Source: Molanna angustata (Eukaryota > Arthropoda > Insecta > Trichoptera > Molannidae). Taken from it: 64,000 nucleotides of DNA. The stretch is taken from the NCBI GenBank assembly GCA_963576475.1, contig OY754979.1, positions 27,292,034 through 27,356,033 of the forward strand. Direction: 5' to 3'. This document shows positions 19,229-34,200 of the stretch, one piece after another. A program made the translations under genes and the position numbers. Positions within the stretch are counted from its first letter, which is position 1. Every line of letters begins with the position of its first letter. A model generated the notes under the pieces. It made no database searches. It saw only the letters and a program-made list of their open reading frames with translations, and had not been told where the DNA came from.

Positions 19229-22200
19229 ATGGAGCTCACCGATTCCAATTTGAATACTCTTGCTCAATATTTACATCAAACATTAAGCCCTGATCCATCA
19301 ACTAGGAGGCCAGGTTAGTAAATCGTTATTTTATTTGTCACATGTCTTATTTTATGCATTATTCTGATTATTCAAAAATTAACGTTTGTTGAACAACAAA
19401 TTTGTGTCAATTGAAGTTTTTCATCTTAAATGTTACTATAATTTGTGCCCAACGAAACGCGTGTTTACCAATCTCTTGTATTTCACAACGTCGCATTAAA
19501 TTTTGTCATCTTTTTACCAAATTAATATAAAATACTCAAATATCGTATTACTTTATTCAATTTTTATAATTAATGCATTATTTTTATTGAAAGAGCTATG
19601 CATTTAAAAAAATATATAATGCCGATCGTCGTGGCATAATTAATTTTTGATTTCTTTTTCGTCTTCTGAGTTCGATTTATAGAAGAGAATCATTTTTTTT
19701 CACAATTTATGCTTTTTCTTCACGTACAGCGTTCATGGAAGTGTTTATTATTTTCTTAAGGATTTGTTGTTTTTATATCAATAAACATTCCATTGGATAT
19801 TATGTTATAACGTTAGGAAAGTCATGACTTCGAAACTATCCATGAAAACAATAGTGTGATTATATTCTCCAGGGAAAGAAGAATATAATTTTTATATAAT
19901 CCAGACCTCGTATTGATAACAACACCTTGACAATTTTCGCTGTCGTAAAAACTATAATTTTTGATTATTGAAATGTTGATGCTTTTGTATGAAAAATGTG
20001 ATTAAAATTGTTTCTTCTTTTTTTTTTGATAGACCTAATGGTCTGTGATACAGAAACTATACTTCGTGGGATTATGAAGACCAACTGTTCTTCCATCTCT
20101 TAGGTGCCCTTTCAGCTGCAGTGTATGCACGTTTGTCACCGTTCATTCTAGTTACTATTTTGAATGTATGATTATTGTTTTTAAATAAATTTGTTTTTGT
20201 TTTAGCTGAAAAGTTTCTAGAGGTTGTGGAAGGAAATCAAAATTATGCCCTGCTATTGTTGAAGTTGATCGACAATACTGAACTTGATATTACCCTCAGA
20301 GTTGCAGGATCCATCACATTCAAAAATTTTGTCCGGAGAAATTGGGCAGTTGTAAGTAATAATGATAATTATCTATTATATACTGTACACCATCTTTTTT
20401 CGTCATTTTCATACTGTTCAATTTCGGTGTTGTAAGTTTATTGATACTTCTTATTTTATTCATATCAATTTTCGCTGTCAAAAATTTGAAAATAAAAATA
20501 AATTGATGCAAAAAATATGAAATTTTTTCTTTTTTTAATTAATTTTTGACTATCCACCCGATATCGAATGGTAAAGTTACCGTTCAAAAATGTTTTAAAC
20601 ATCATTGGACAATATTGTCTTTCAAAATGTAATTTTGAACATCAATTCTTAATAATAACATGAATCGATACAAACTAATTCGGAATTGGCAATATTTAAA
20701 CTATTTGAAAGTTATTAAAACAAATATTTATGCTTAAATTAAGTATAAATGCTTGTGTATAGGTGAACAAAATCAGTCATGGCAGGATTGGAACTCGCGT
20801 CTAGTGGATTACATACCCAGCGCGCTAACTGCTCTGCCACCACCCATCTAAACATATATCAATATATGGTATATATTTTTTTAAATATGCTATCATCTGT
20901 TCATTTCCTGATATTTTTCATTTAAGAAGTGCACATGTTTTGGTATATTAACTAAGAAATAAAGAGTGCATTTTCTTTATTCTTGTGATAATAAGTTCCA
21001 TCTCCATGTAGAACAATAAATCCAAGTTCTGTGTGTATGATATGATGGAATGACACCAAAATTTTTCAAGGAGTGAAACAAATTTTCAAATATCAAGATT
21101 TCGTCAAGAATCATTGATTGAGTAGCTCTTTCAGATACCATTTTCATGCAGTGAATGAGTTATTTTATTACTTTTGAATCCAATTATTATGTTTGTCGTT
21201 TCTGTGATTTTAAAAAATAATAGATGAAATGTTTTGTTAGTTTCTGGTATTTGCATATATACCATCAAAGCATAAAACCCAAATTTGCGTGCCATGTAAT
21301 TTCTCCAATTATTTGCCAATAATTATACTCGTTAATCAACGGGGCTCTATGTTTGAAATGATAATTGAAAGTTCCAAATGCTTTCGACTGTTCTTCTATA
21401 ATAATATATATGGAACTTTCAATTCTTTCCTTGATGGTACAAGTGCTTCTCCATTGATGTTATAGGAGCATTATCAATAAGATAGATGTTGTCGCCATGA
21501 TGAAGCTATCCACATAAATAACATCCTCATGTTAAATAACTATCCACATAATTACAATTATTTTACAAATTATACAAAACATGTTAACTATATTTAATTA
21601 ATTACATGCGCCTTTTGTCATTGATTTTATGATCTAAAATTCTGAGTGGGAATTACGAAAACATATTACTAAAAGTTATGGAAAAAGAGTTTCTATTCAA
21701 TCAAAGTATTGTTTATTGAAATTATGTAGTTTTCCTTATTCTCAAAGTACAATGGATGGAGTATATCGCAGTTCTATGGTATTGAATTTTAAGTCATATT
21801 TAAAGAAGTTTCTTTTATTATGTACAAAAATTAATTTTTTTTGTTCTTTGTTGATGATATATATTTTATTTTTATATCCATTCTCAAAAACTAATTTAAC
21901 ACAAACCCAACAAGTTGCCACATTCTGGAGAATTGTGTTGTAGATCATCTCACAGATTCAGACTTAACCCAATCAAGACGGGTAGGTACAAGTACTTGCA
22001 TTCCGTACGGACGGACAGTATTTCGCGTCGTACACAGTTTTTTTTCAATCTCGTTTTAATTGAATATAATAACGGTAAAAAAAAAAATCTAACGATGTAG
22101 ATATATGATAAAAAGATCAAAGATAAACAAAAGATCACATAAACTCAATGAAATTGAACACTTCATAATATAAACATAAGATAAATGAAGATTAATCTCC

Positions 22201-25200
22201 ATCGTGGTTATCTCCATACAAAAAAGTACATGGCGTCATTGATATGTCACGTGATCCATCCGGCATTAGATGTAGATAAGGAATATGCGCCGATTTTGTA
22301 TTGTTAAGGATCGAATTCAAAGCAGAATGTTGAGCGCGTAACAACAATATGAACTGACGCAGTATCCCTCTCTCCTACGCGCATGCGTATTAGATCCTTA
22401 CAAAGCGCGGGAGAGTGTGAATTTCGCCGGCGATGATCGATGAATTTAAGTGTTTAGAGTTTTTAATTTTTTTAAATAATTTAACAATTGTTTTGTTGAT
22501 TCACCGACAGATGTCTTGAAGTCAAATATATGGGAGTAATATTCATCCAATTTTCGTCTCAATCAAGTATGAATTTACTGAGATATGAAGGTTCACAATT
22601 GTGTATAGCCATGAGGGCATGTATAGATGACACTCGGCGTTTAGGCACGCTGCCGGTGGGCATCTATACATGACGCTCGTCTTAAAAAGGTTAAAATACA
22701 ATCAAAACTTGTATCTCCACCGGTAATCGGGAATATATAAGTATATATTTTTCAAATTTCTATTCATCTTCCTACATATTTTTCTCAATTAAAATATATT
22801 GGTTTGATTTCAGGAAGAGGATGGAATAGACAAAATAACGGCCAGCGAGCGAGATAGCATCCGTTCAGCTCTAGTGGGTCTCATGCTTCGCTCGCCACCG
22901 TCAGTTCAGGCCCAGCTCAGTCAGGCTGTGGCCATTGTGGGGCAACACGACTTTCCAGATAAGTGGCCGGGACTCATCACGCAATGCGTAGAAAATTTTG
23001 CCACTGGTGAGATATCTCATTATTTTAAGGCTCTTGTATACCCTAGGTATACGGATGTACACAAAAATGCACACTAAATTACCTTCTTATGTATGAAACA
23101 CGAAAAAATATTGTATATCACCTAATCTGTGACATACAACACTTTTTCGTGAAAAAATGGCAAAATTTAGAGGTTTTTTCGAAATAGCAAGAATAGTAAT
23201 TAAAATATTTTAATAATAAAAAACTCAGCCGGTAGATTTTCATATTCTCTTTCGATTGAAATAAAAATCTACCTCATAGACGTAGTTTTTTTAGTTACGT
23301 ACAGTAAAAAAATAAAAAAGGGTTTTATTAAAACTTATTATACAAGAAAAATATAAAAGAAATTCAAATTTCAAAAAAATCATGCAATAGAATTAAGATG
23401 TATATACAAACTCTCCTTTATTTTAAAGACGTATGTTTTGTAGGTATTAGGGAAATTATTTTCAAAGTATACTATATAGCCTCTTAATAAAATTAGTTGA
23501 AAGAAATATATATTATATTTTTCCTGAGTGTTAAAATATCTGTCAATCTCAAATATGTTCTTCCATTTGAGGTTACAAGAGCCATTTAAGTAATAATAAT
23601 AATCATCTGAAATATGCGTAGTATCATACCATGCAAAAGTATCAGCAATTTTTGAAATATTTTGGTCCAATGACGCATTAGACAAGCTTTATATAACCTT
23701 ACTAACTTGACGTTTATAAGTAACGCTACGTCCTACGTAGGCGATTCAAAGCGAACGCGATTGCGAAGCGATGCGGTCCGGATACAAGCGAATTCAATGC
23801 GATGCGATGTGACGCGGCGGCTCTGTCCTACGTGTGCGCGAATCGTTCCCTCTGCCGCCAGCTACTGTCATGGATGTACGTATATAAAATACTCAAGAAG
23901 TATGTACGGCAGAGAAGTGAAACTAATATTGTGTACTTAGAGAGGCATATTTATGGGGGATATCACGATTTGTATGAAGAATTACGTGATCTTGAATTTA
24001 TAAATGAGACTGAATTTACATCTTTCCGGGAAACATCAAAATTTGACATTCGTGCAAGCGAGAGAAAATTTTGTGTGTTTTGAACAACATACTATTGTAA
24101 AATAGCAATAATAAATAAATGTGTTTACTTGTAGTCCCATCTATTTTTGCCAAATCCTAAAATTCGCGGTTCGATAATAATTTGTCCCATAATATGGGAC
24201 GTTCATGGACAGAAATTAAAATTTCTGTTTCTGACATGTCAAAAAACAATGGCGCCGCTATCAATTCGCGCGAAAATATCAAACCAACTGATCGCGTTTG
24301 CTTCGCATCGCGCCGCGCCGCATCGAAACCAACTCGCGGTCGGTAATGTAGGACACTACCATAGTTACCGACTGTTTGTTATTTTCACGCCGCGCCGCGC
24401 CGATTCGCATTCGCTTTGAATCGCCTACGTAGGACGTCGCGTAAGACTGATACTATTTATAAAAATAATGACATATAATATCTATTGTATAAAATACATA
24501 CTTACATAGAGAATTTGATTCTTTCAATATTGTTGTGAAACACGGATTTAGAAGGAACTAAAATTATAATTAATTTTTATGATTTTCAGGTGACTTTCAT
24601 GTAATCAACGGCGTTCTCCAGACGACTCATTCTCTCTTCAAACGTTACCGGTACGAGTTCAAGTCGCAACAACTCTGGACTGAGATTAAATTTGTTTTAG
24701 ATAACTTCGCAAAACCTCTTACGGATCTTTTCTTGGTTAATATGCCATTTCATTATTAAAACCCTTTGAATTATAAAATCTAATATATTCATGTGTATTT
24801 TTGTAATTATAAGAATTTATATAGTACTTTGTGTTTTTTTTACTCTACAGAACATTGGCCCGGTATTACAGTCGGCCCTCAACTCATTGAGTTTGTTAAA
24901 CTCAAGATTAATGTTAAGGGAAGATTGAATCCATTTCCGTATTACAGTGCAATATGACATGTCAGTTACTAAATCTTCAATTATAGACATATTTTACTTT
25001 TTCTGTGGTTATTATCTGTCGAATTTTAAATAACCTCAACTAATACGAACTACAAAACGGGACGTTACGACTTGAAATACTATTGTTTTATTATCCAACA
25101 TGGTAAATTAATTTTTTTTCACCAAAATAATGCTTTTAAATGCCCATGTTCGTTTCAATATGGCTGTCAGTTTATTTTGTTGTGTGGCGCCACCGTCGAT

Positions 25201-28200
25201 ACAACTAACGCCTCTAGTGATAGAACACTGAAACAAAACTCGTTGCCTAACGCCTCTAGTGATAAAAACTGAAACTACACGCGTTGCCTAGCAAATGACA
25301 GTTGACTCACCGTTAAGTACTTAATCCGCCAGAAACGTTGAGTTAAATATTTGTCGTTTTAGTGACGTATTTGAGGGAAGATTAGGCCTAAACGGACACT
25401 GTAATACGCTATATTTTTGTAAAACTTGAGTTTAGCTCTTAAACTGAGACTGTAATACCGGCCCATAGTAGTTTTAAATAATTTTCTGAATGTGAATGGA
25501 AGAATTTCAAAGTGTGTGTGAAAAATGGAAGGTTGTTTTGTATTTAATTTTTGTATTGTTTGTGCAGGCAACTCTGGAGTTGACCAAAGTCCACGCGACA
25601 AATGAACCAGCCCTCCGAGTAATTTACTCGTCACTGTTACTCATCTGCAAAGTTTTCCACTCTCTCAACTATCAAGACCTGCCCGAATTCTTTGAAGACA
25701 ATATGGGAATATGGATGCCAAATCTGCTGGCGCTCTTGCAGGCCAAGGTTCCCATACTGGACTCTGGGGTAAGATATCATTTGCACATAATATGTTCGAT
25801 TGTATCTATAATTTTGCTTAGTTGTATTTGGGACTGTAATCTCTATGTATAATTTATTCAGAAGAATGTTAAATTAGTTCTGTCCTTTCCTGTTGTTGGT
25901 TCGTAGCACCTAATGTTAGTTATTGCAAAATTTCAAGTAATAGTAATTTAAAAAAAGCTAAAGAAGAACAGTATGCAAAATACTGGGTGGATAATGAACT
26001 GTCTGAACAAATGGATGAATATTTATATTATGCAAATGTGTTGGAAGATTTGAAAAGGATATATTATGAAAGAGGGTAACGGCAGCAAGTAGAATGAACG
26101 GTGCATTGAGTAAAGCTTACTGTGCACTTTCCAACAATAATGAACATTGATAAAACCCACAAAATTAAGTAGAAATGAGGTCATTTATATGAATGTGTGG
26201 TTGAATAATTTATGATAGGAAAATAAATAAAAAAACTAAAGAAGGAATATTTATCCCTAAACACCTGATCCCGATTTCCTCTCTTTGTCCTTTACCTATC
26301 CTTTTTTGCTATGAAGTATTTTAATTTTTTTTTGTTTTAATTATTATATATATTTTTTTTAATTTTTATGCTTTCTTTTTTTCATGTACATACATACACA
26401 ATTTTGTAATACTTTGTAATCAGCCCCCCTAAACAAGGTGTCATTTAGCTCAAGAAAAGATAATTCAATGTATGGAAGTGACTGGCAACAGTCACTTCCA
26501 TACATTGAGTTATCATTTCTTGAGCTAAATGACACATTGTCTAAGGGGGTTGGTTCTTTCTTTCTTCCTAGCCTTCCCTCCACTGCTGGATGTAGGCCTC
26601 TTCCATTTGTCTCCATTTTCCTCTATTCTGTGCCGCTTCAATCCATTTCTTTCCGGCGACCACAACAATATCGTCGGCCCATCTCTTCTGTGGCCGACCG
26701 ACACCCCTTTTGTATCCCCATGGCCTCCACTTTAAGGGGGGCTGGTTAGTTGAAAGAAATTGCCTAATGGCATTAAGCCCGCCTGTGTGCAATATATTTG
26801 TTTCTTTATGTACAAAAAGATAAATAAATAAACAAAGATTATATTAGATAAGAATGTAAGATTGAAAAAGGTTGAAAATAAATTATGTATATGTCAGGAT
26901 ATAAAATAATTATCATTTGATATTGCATCAGAAGTTATATAAAACCAAACATTGTTTTGTGTCAACCGCCGTGGCACTGTTGGTAAGCCTGTTGGCTTCT
27001 GTGCGGGCATCTTGGGTTCGATCCCCAGCAGAGGATAATTTATTTTAAGTCATTTCTCACATGAATATATGTTATAATGAGTTTTTGTTTAGTGACAAAA
27101 TTGTAGGTTTTGCAACGCCATTGGGTTGACTTTTAAAGTCAGAATTTTACATTTTTGACAGGATGACAATGAAGCCGATGTGGTGGAGAAAGTTAGAGCA
27201 GAGGCAGTGGAGTGTGCAGCTTTGTACGCCCTCAAGTACGGAGAGGAGTTTGCTCCTCATGCTCCTGCCTTTGTCACTGCCGCTTGGGTCACTTTAATGG
27301 ATGCTGGACCGCAGCCCAAGTATGACACTGTGAGTATCAATCTATAAAAGTTTTTCTCTGATCGATATTTCTGGGAATTGTACACTTATATAAAGATACT
27401 GCAAACATTCTGGTGCTTTAAGCATTTTTTTTTTGATAACCAAGTGATTTAGTGATTACAGATAGTCTCGATAATCCAATCGGGTATTTGGACCACAGAT
27501 GACACTGCGATTCTGACAAATTATGAAGATCTTTATCTATTGAAAAATCGCATATATTATTATTGTTTCAACACTAAAAATCTGTATAGATTGTAGGAAA
27601 ACAAGCGTTTCCTTTTTTTTTTCAATTTTAGCAATGTTTCTTTTGGATATTACACGTTGTCAAACCAAAGTAAAACAGAAGAAACTATTTTCGTAAACTG
27701 GCGAGCACAGATAGTGGCAACTGGCAACCACAGACCGGTTTTTTTATCTTATGTAACGCAAACAATTTGAAAAACGCATGCAGTGCTCGATCTTTTGTAT
27801 TGTTTTTCCTTGACTTATGATTCAATTTATATGTTTAGATAAGTCAGTGGCAAAGTGGTTAGTGTACTTAATTAGAGATTGAATCACGCAACAATACCAC
27901 ATTCTAATATTTGATAACCGTTATTTTCAGCTTGTGTCCGGCGCTTTGTGTTTCCTCGCAAATGTGGCAGAAAGGAACAGCTATAGAAGTCTCTTTGAGG
28001 ATCCTGCAACACTCAGCAGTATATGTGAAAAGGTTATCATACCTAATATGGAGTTCAGAGGTTAGTCAGATTATTTTTATATACAATAGAAGTGAAGTAA
28101 TAGTGGTAATCCATTTGGTTTCGGAAATGGCGTTCTGGGTTAAATTCCCAGCTGGGTATATATTTATTTAAATCATTTTTCAAGCAATTATTGATTTAAT

Positions 28201-31200
28201 CCCTGAACTGAAAACGCTGGTTAGTCGGAAAAGGTTGCCATTTGACAATAAAATTGCCACTTGTGCAGGGTGTATGGAAGTGTTATAAATAAAAGAACCA
28301 GGATTTATTTAAATTATCCATAAATTCAAATTATAGATATACACCTTTTTGAATTATTAAAAATTGAATCTGATTGTTTGTTGTGTAGAATCTGACCAAG
28401 AGCTGTTTGAGGATAACCCTGAGGAGTACATGAGGCGAGACATAGAAGGTTCAGACGTAGAGACGAGACGTCGGGCAGCTTGTGATCTGGTCAAGGTGCT
28501 GTCTATAAACTTTGAAGAGAAAATTTTCCAGATATTCGGACAGTATGTGCAAGTATGTCATTTATTAAACAGCTTTTTTTATTTATTTATTTTGTACTAA
28601 TTATTTTTACGTACACATCATGATAATTACATAAGTGAAATTGGAAAATTGTGGGTCCATTGTTAACAAAATGATAGTCACCGTATTGCCATAAATTGGG
28701 TGAATCTACATAATGCTGATGACGGGTTGCATATTTTTCTGATGACATTATACCAAAGTCAATTTTGGAAACACTATACCCAGTTTCGGATTATAATCAA
28801 ATCGCAAATAGCAATATGTTAAGCCCATAGATTTTAATAAGAGTATCATTCACATGGTTTATTATACTATTTGTGTGTTGCAGGCGATGTTGTCTCGACA
28901 TAACAGTGCTCCAGATGGGAGCCAATGGAGAGCCAAGGATGCCGCCCTCTACCTGGTGACGTCGCTGTCTGCGCGTGGCAAGACACAGAGGGCTGGTGTC
29001 ACGTCTGTCTCTTCTCTGGTCAGCCTTCCCACTTTCTGTCAGGAACATGTTCTACCGGATCTCAACACAGACGGTATGTATGATGGTAGTCATTCAGACA
29101 TAATTTCAAACTTTGGTTTTATGAATGTTTGTGACACATGCCATTGTGACATCCCACAATGTGGGGTAACCAGCGACAGCAGGTGTCGTACATTATTTTG
29201 AAAAAGGAAGTACGACATATGCATATATGCCCACACACTAGGATCGTCTCACCTAAAAAGGCAACATGCATAATTGGTAGTGAGCCTCGTTGCTAAATTT
29301 AATGAGATGTTAATTTGACTATTCTAAGCTTTTGCCTCATAGTAAAATGTTATAAAATTTTATAGATATTAGGAAATGTCACTACGGAAAGCAAAATTCC
29401 ATAATAGTTTTGGACAAGGAGAAAGCATGCATAGTCATCTTACGACAAGTAAGTCGCAGAAACAAATATTTTTTGATTTTAAGCATCTCAGCAGAAAATT
29501 ATGCTTTAGCTGACAACGATCTGACAACTTCAATACATCAATTGTGTTTTTACTTATTCAAATTTTTTTTTTTTTCATAAAATGTAGATAAATATTGTTG
29601 TCACTGGATACCATTTGATATTATTTTATACATGAGATATGTGTATTGTATATGTGTATAGTTATTTGATATTCTGCCCTACAAACTCTGAAGCGCACTT
29701 TACACGTACGAGTTTTTCAACGGGTTTTCCAATGTGGTGGGAAAAAAAATAGAACGTGTTTTGTATCGTTTTTCGTAAAACATTAATCTGTAAAATTATT
29801 TGTTGCTGACGCGTCAACTTGGCTGCCGTTTGTGTTGTGTCATGGTGATGTTCACCGTATCTTTTGTTTATTTGACATCTGTAGACCAGAGAGCCTATTC
29901 TTAATTATTCCAATAAAACAATGCATGAGGAATCAATTATTTGCTTACCAAAATATCTATTATGATAATTTATTAAAATATGTATTAACAAAGAAATACT
30001 AAGAAAATAGTTATGCTAGGCACCATTGATTCATTCTGTATTAAATTGTTAATCATCATCTTCAGCCTGTGTTTGTCTTCTACAAGACATATACACTATA
30101 GGACATACACTATCTTTCCCTCCACTATACATAAGTTGTAGAAGAGCATATCTATCACCACGGAATATGCAGCCAAAATATATGCAGCTTTGCATATCTT
30201 GACATTGGTCAGCAACTCTCTTCCTCCATTATATTTAGAACTCTTTCATTGGAGACTTGTAAATATACAATTTTATTATTTCAGTAAATGCAACACCTGT
30301 ACTTAAAGCAGATGCCATCAAATATCTAATGACCTTCCGTACTCTCCTACCAAAGGAAATGGTGGTCTCATCCTTTCCCATGTTGGTAAGTATTTAGTTA
30401 CACTTCTATCACATATTTATTTGAATAGTAAAGTATTGTTTCTTATTAGTATTTTGCAAATTAAATATTAATATTGTACAAAAGATATTGGAATCGGGTG
30501 TTTACAAATATTATTATTAAATATTATTTACCATACCATCATGCCATTTCCCTACTTGGGGTATGCAGGGAGAATCGAGCACCAGACTCCTCTCTCTCGA
30601 CATACATTTCTCGCTTCATTCACGTACACGCACCGTCTCATACATGCTCTTCTATTATTCTTAATTCTAATGTGTCCATCATTCAGAATTCCAATTACAT
30701 GATCGTGACAACTTTTCCTTGGCCAACCTCTTCTTTTCATTGCTCTTTTATCAGCCTGTGGCAAATTCGCCAACATAGGTTCTTGAAAAGTACATCTGTC
30801 TGCAAGTAGTTATGTCCGCGCGAGGGGAGGTCATCGACCACTAGTATCAGCTGTACAACAATATTCTTTTTCATCATATGAATCTACCTAGAAGGGTACA
30901 TAGTATCAGGGTGTTCAATGACCCTGTGTTTGTTAATGAGCCTCGGGGGTGAGGTATATAAGCAAACTACCGATGCATTCATCTTCTATTTTAGTGCCTG
31001 GTCTGCTTGTGAAACTTTCATTGAGCTCATGTTATTTTCATTTTATGAAACTGTTATTTTCTATTGTTTAAATTATATTCTTAATGTACTGAACATTGAT
31101 TTACTTATTTTATTTCGTGTGTAAAAATCAAGTTTTACTAAATGTATTGAATATAAGTGTACCTTATCTCTATAATTCCAATAGATATTAGGTACACTTA

Positions 31201-34200
31201 CATTCGATATAGTGTTAATAATTCAAGTGTTTGGTTTTATGTAGATAAAACACTTGCAAGCTGAGAGTGCAGTTGTGGCCTCGTATGCAGCCAGCTGTAT
31301 TGATAAGTTGCTACTGGTGCTGGGAAGGGTGGAACAAATGGAAAGTTTGGCCCCTCCTGCCTTGTGTTCGCTCATGCAACTCATGCAGAGACCAGGACAT
31401 CAGGAGAACGACTATGCCATGAAAGGTATCCTCTTTGTTTTTCTCCTTTACAGATATTTAAATGAAATACATTATAGTCATAAAACCACATGCATAAACA
31501 TTGTTATAATCAATAGGTTATGGTTAGTAATCAACTGTTTTTATACTTATTATAACTGACTAATACATTGTTTTATCAGTTGTTTGAGCATTATCAGCCA
31601 AAACAATAGTCCTGTTAAAGGAAATAAAAACAATATACATTTATTAATAGTAAGTCCAACATTCTGGGTATCAAATGAATCTTTATAAGCTTTAAACTCA
31701 AATGTTAAGATGTTATTGTTGCATCGAATGGAGTCAAAAATTGAGTATGGCCTAAAATATGTCGGCACTACCTGAAATTACTCAACTGTTTGAAGTTGAA
31801 CGGTTCATAAACATAATTGCAGTTAAGTTGATGGTGGTCAATTGATATCTGTGATATTTCAGCTGTAATGCGAACCCTGTCCACACTTCAAGAGGCATGT
31901 GTACCTGCAATGGGTACCTTGTTACCTCACCTGGCCCAGGTACTATCCATTGTCACAAAGAATCCCTCCAGACCGCACTTCAACCACTTCCTATTTGAGT
32001 CTCTCTCGCTCTCCATCAAGTAAGTATATAAAAAATATTATTGCCCTTATGAAATTATTTAAAAAGTACATACTGTCTAGTAATAATAAATTTGAGATAT
32101 GGGAGTGAATGAGTAAAAAGGTTGAGCGATATTGGATGCACGGCAGATGTTATGAAAGGTTGAGCGATAATAGACTCACAGTAGAAGGTATAAGAAGTAG
32201 AGTGATAATGGACGCATGGTAGAAGGTATAAAAGGTATAGTTATAATGGACACAATAGAAGGTATAAAAGGTTGAGATATAATGGACACACGATAGAAGG
32301 TATAAAAGGTTGAGATATAATGGACACGATAGAAGGTATAAAAGGTTGAGATATAATGGACACACGATAGAAGGTATAAAAGGTTGAGATATAATGGACA
32401 CACGATAGAAGGTATAAAAGGTTGAGATATAATGGACACACGATAGAAGGTATAAAAGGTTGAGATATAATGGACACACGATAGAAGGTATAAAAGGTTG
32501 AGATATAATGGACACACGATAGAAGGTATAAAAGGTTGAGATATAATGGACACACGATAGAAGGTATAAAAGGTTGAGATATAATGGACACACGATAGAA
32601 GGTATAAAAGGTTGAGATATAATGGACACACGATAGAAGGTATAAAGGTTGAGATATAATGGACACACGATAGAAGGTATAAAAGGTTGAGATATAATGG
32701 ACACACGATAGAAGGTATAAAAGGTTGAGATATAATGGACACACGATAGAAGGTATAAAAGGTTGAGATATAATGGACACACGATAGAAGGTATAAATGG
32801 TTGAGTTATAATGGACACACAATAGAAGGTATAAAAGATTGAGATATAATGGACACACAATAGAAGGTATAAAAGGTTGAGATATAATGGACACACAATA
32901 GAAGGTATAAATGGTTGAGATATAATGCACACACAATAGAAGGTATAAAAGGTTGAGTTATAATGGACACACGATAGAAGGTATAAAAGGTTGAGTTATA
33001 ATGGACACGATAGAAGGTATAAAAGGTTGAGATATAATGGACACACGATAGAAGGTATAAATGGTTGAGATATAATGCACACACAATAGAAGGTATAAAA
33101 CGTTGAGTTATAATGGACACACGATAGAAGGTATAAAAGGTTGAGATATAATGGACACGATAGAAGGTATAAAAGGTTGAGATATAATGGACACACGATA
33201 GAAGGTATAAATGGTTGAGATATAATGGACACACGATAGAAGGTATAAATGGTTGAGATATAATGGACACACAATAGAAGGTATAAAAGGTTGAGATATA
33301 ATGGACACACAATAGAAGGTATAAAAGGTTGAGATATAATGGACACACAAAACAAGGTATAAAAGGGTTGTATTGAGTATGTCCTTTGTTGATTTCTTTT
33401 ACTATATACCGGTAGACTTCTCCTCGTTGATCTCTCTGATCCACAGTGATACACTAAAGAAAAGTTTTATTACACAGAAACCATAAAATATCTCATGAAG
33501 GACGAAACCAATACACAATTAGTTGACACTCTGGGTCAAGTTATATCTCACTTGTTCGTATTGAAAATATTGTCGCTCGGCTCGATCGCAAGGACAACGA
33601 TAAACTGATTATGGAATGGAATGGAGCGGGGCGGGAGGGATGGGGAGGGGAATTAACAACAACTAATCTGAGTGTGGCGTTAGCAGTTTCTGTGATATCT
33701 ATTATGTCAGTTGTCATCATTGATATTATTTATGATGACAATGTGCATTCACAAAGAGGTTAATTTATAAAAATATCATTTAAAAATTTCCAATAAAAGG
33801 TTAGAGAGCATTATTTACTCCACTGCCCAATTATTGCCTTTCAATGAAAATATAACCTAAAAAGACACTTGTATGATAAATTACATTTGACATTTAAAAC
33901 GCTCGATGCTGCGTTCAGATTGAAACGCCGGTCAAAAGCGTTCAGTGAGATTGGTGTGAAAAACGCCATAATCTGCAACTTCAGGTACATCCGACACCCG
34001 ACGTTGAGTGTTGAATCTGAACATAGCCTAAGGATAAATCCAACAAATCACTTGTGATGGTTAATAATAGTTTATTTGAGTGGTCGGTTTTCTTATGCTC
34101 AATCAATATACTTTTATAATTCATAGTATTGTCAATCTTGTTTTTACAGAATCATCTGTAAATCTAATCCGAGTGCAGTTGACTCCTTTGAAGATATTTT

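Noticed and set aside
32150..33454. Several minus-strand open frames of 150-260 codons with repeated Y, I, S and T residues.
   Set aside because: They are reading frames of the 38-bp minisatellite; all periodic, no start context, no splice logic.
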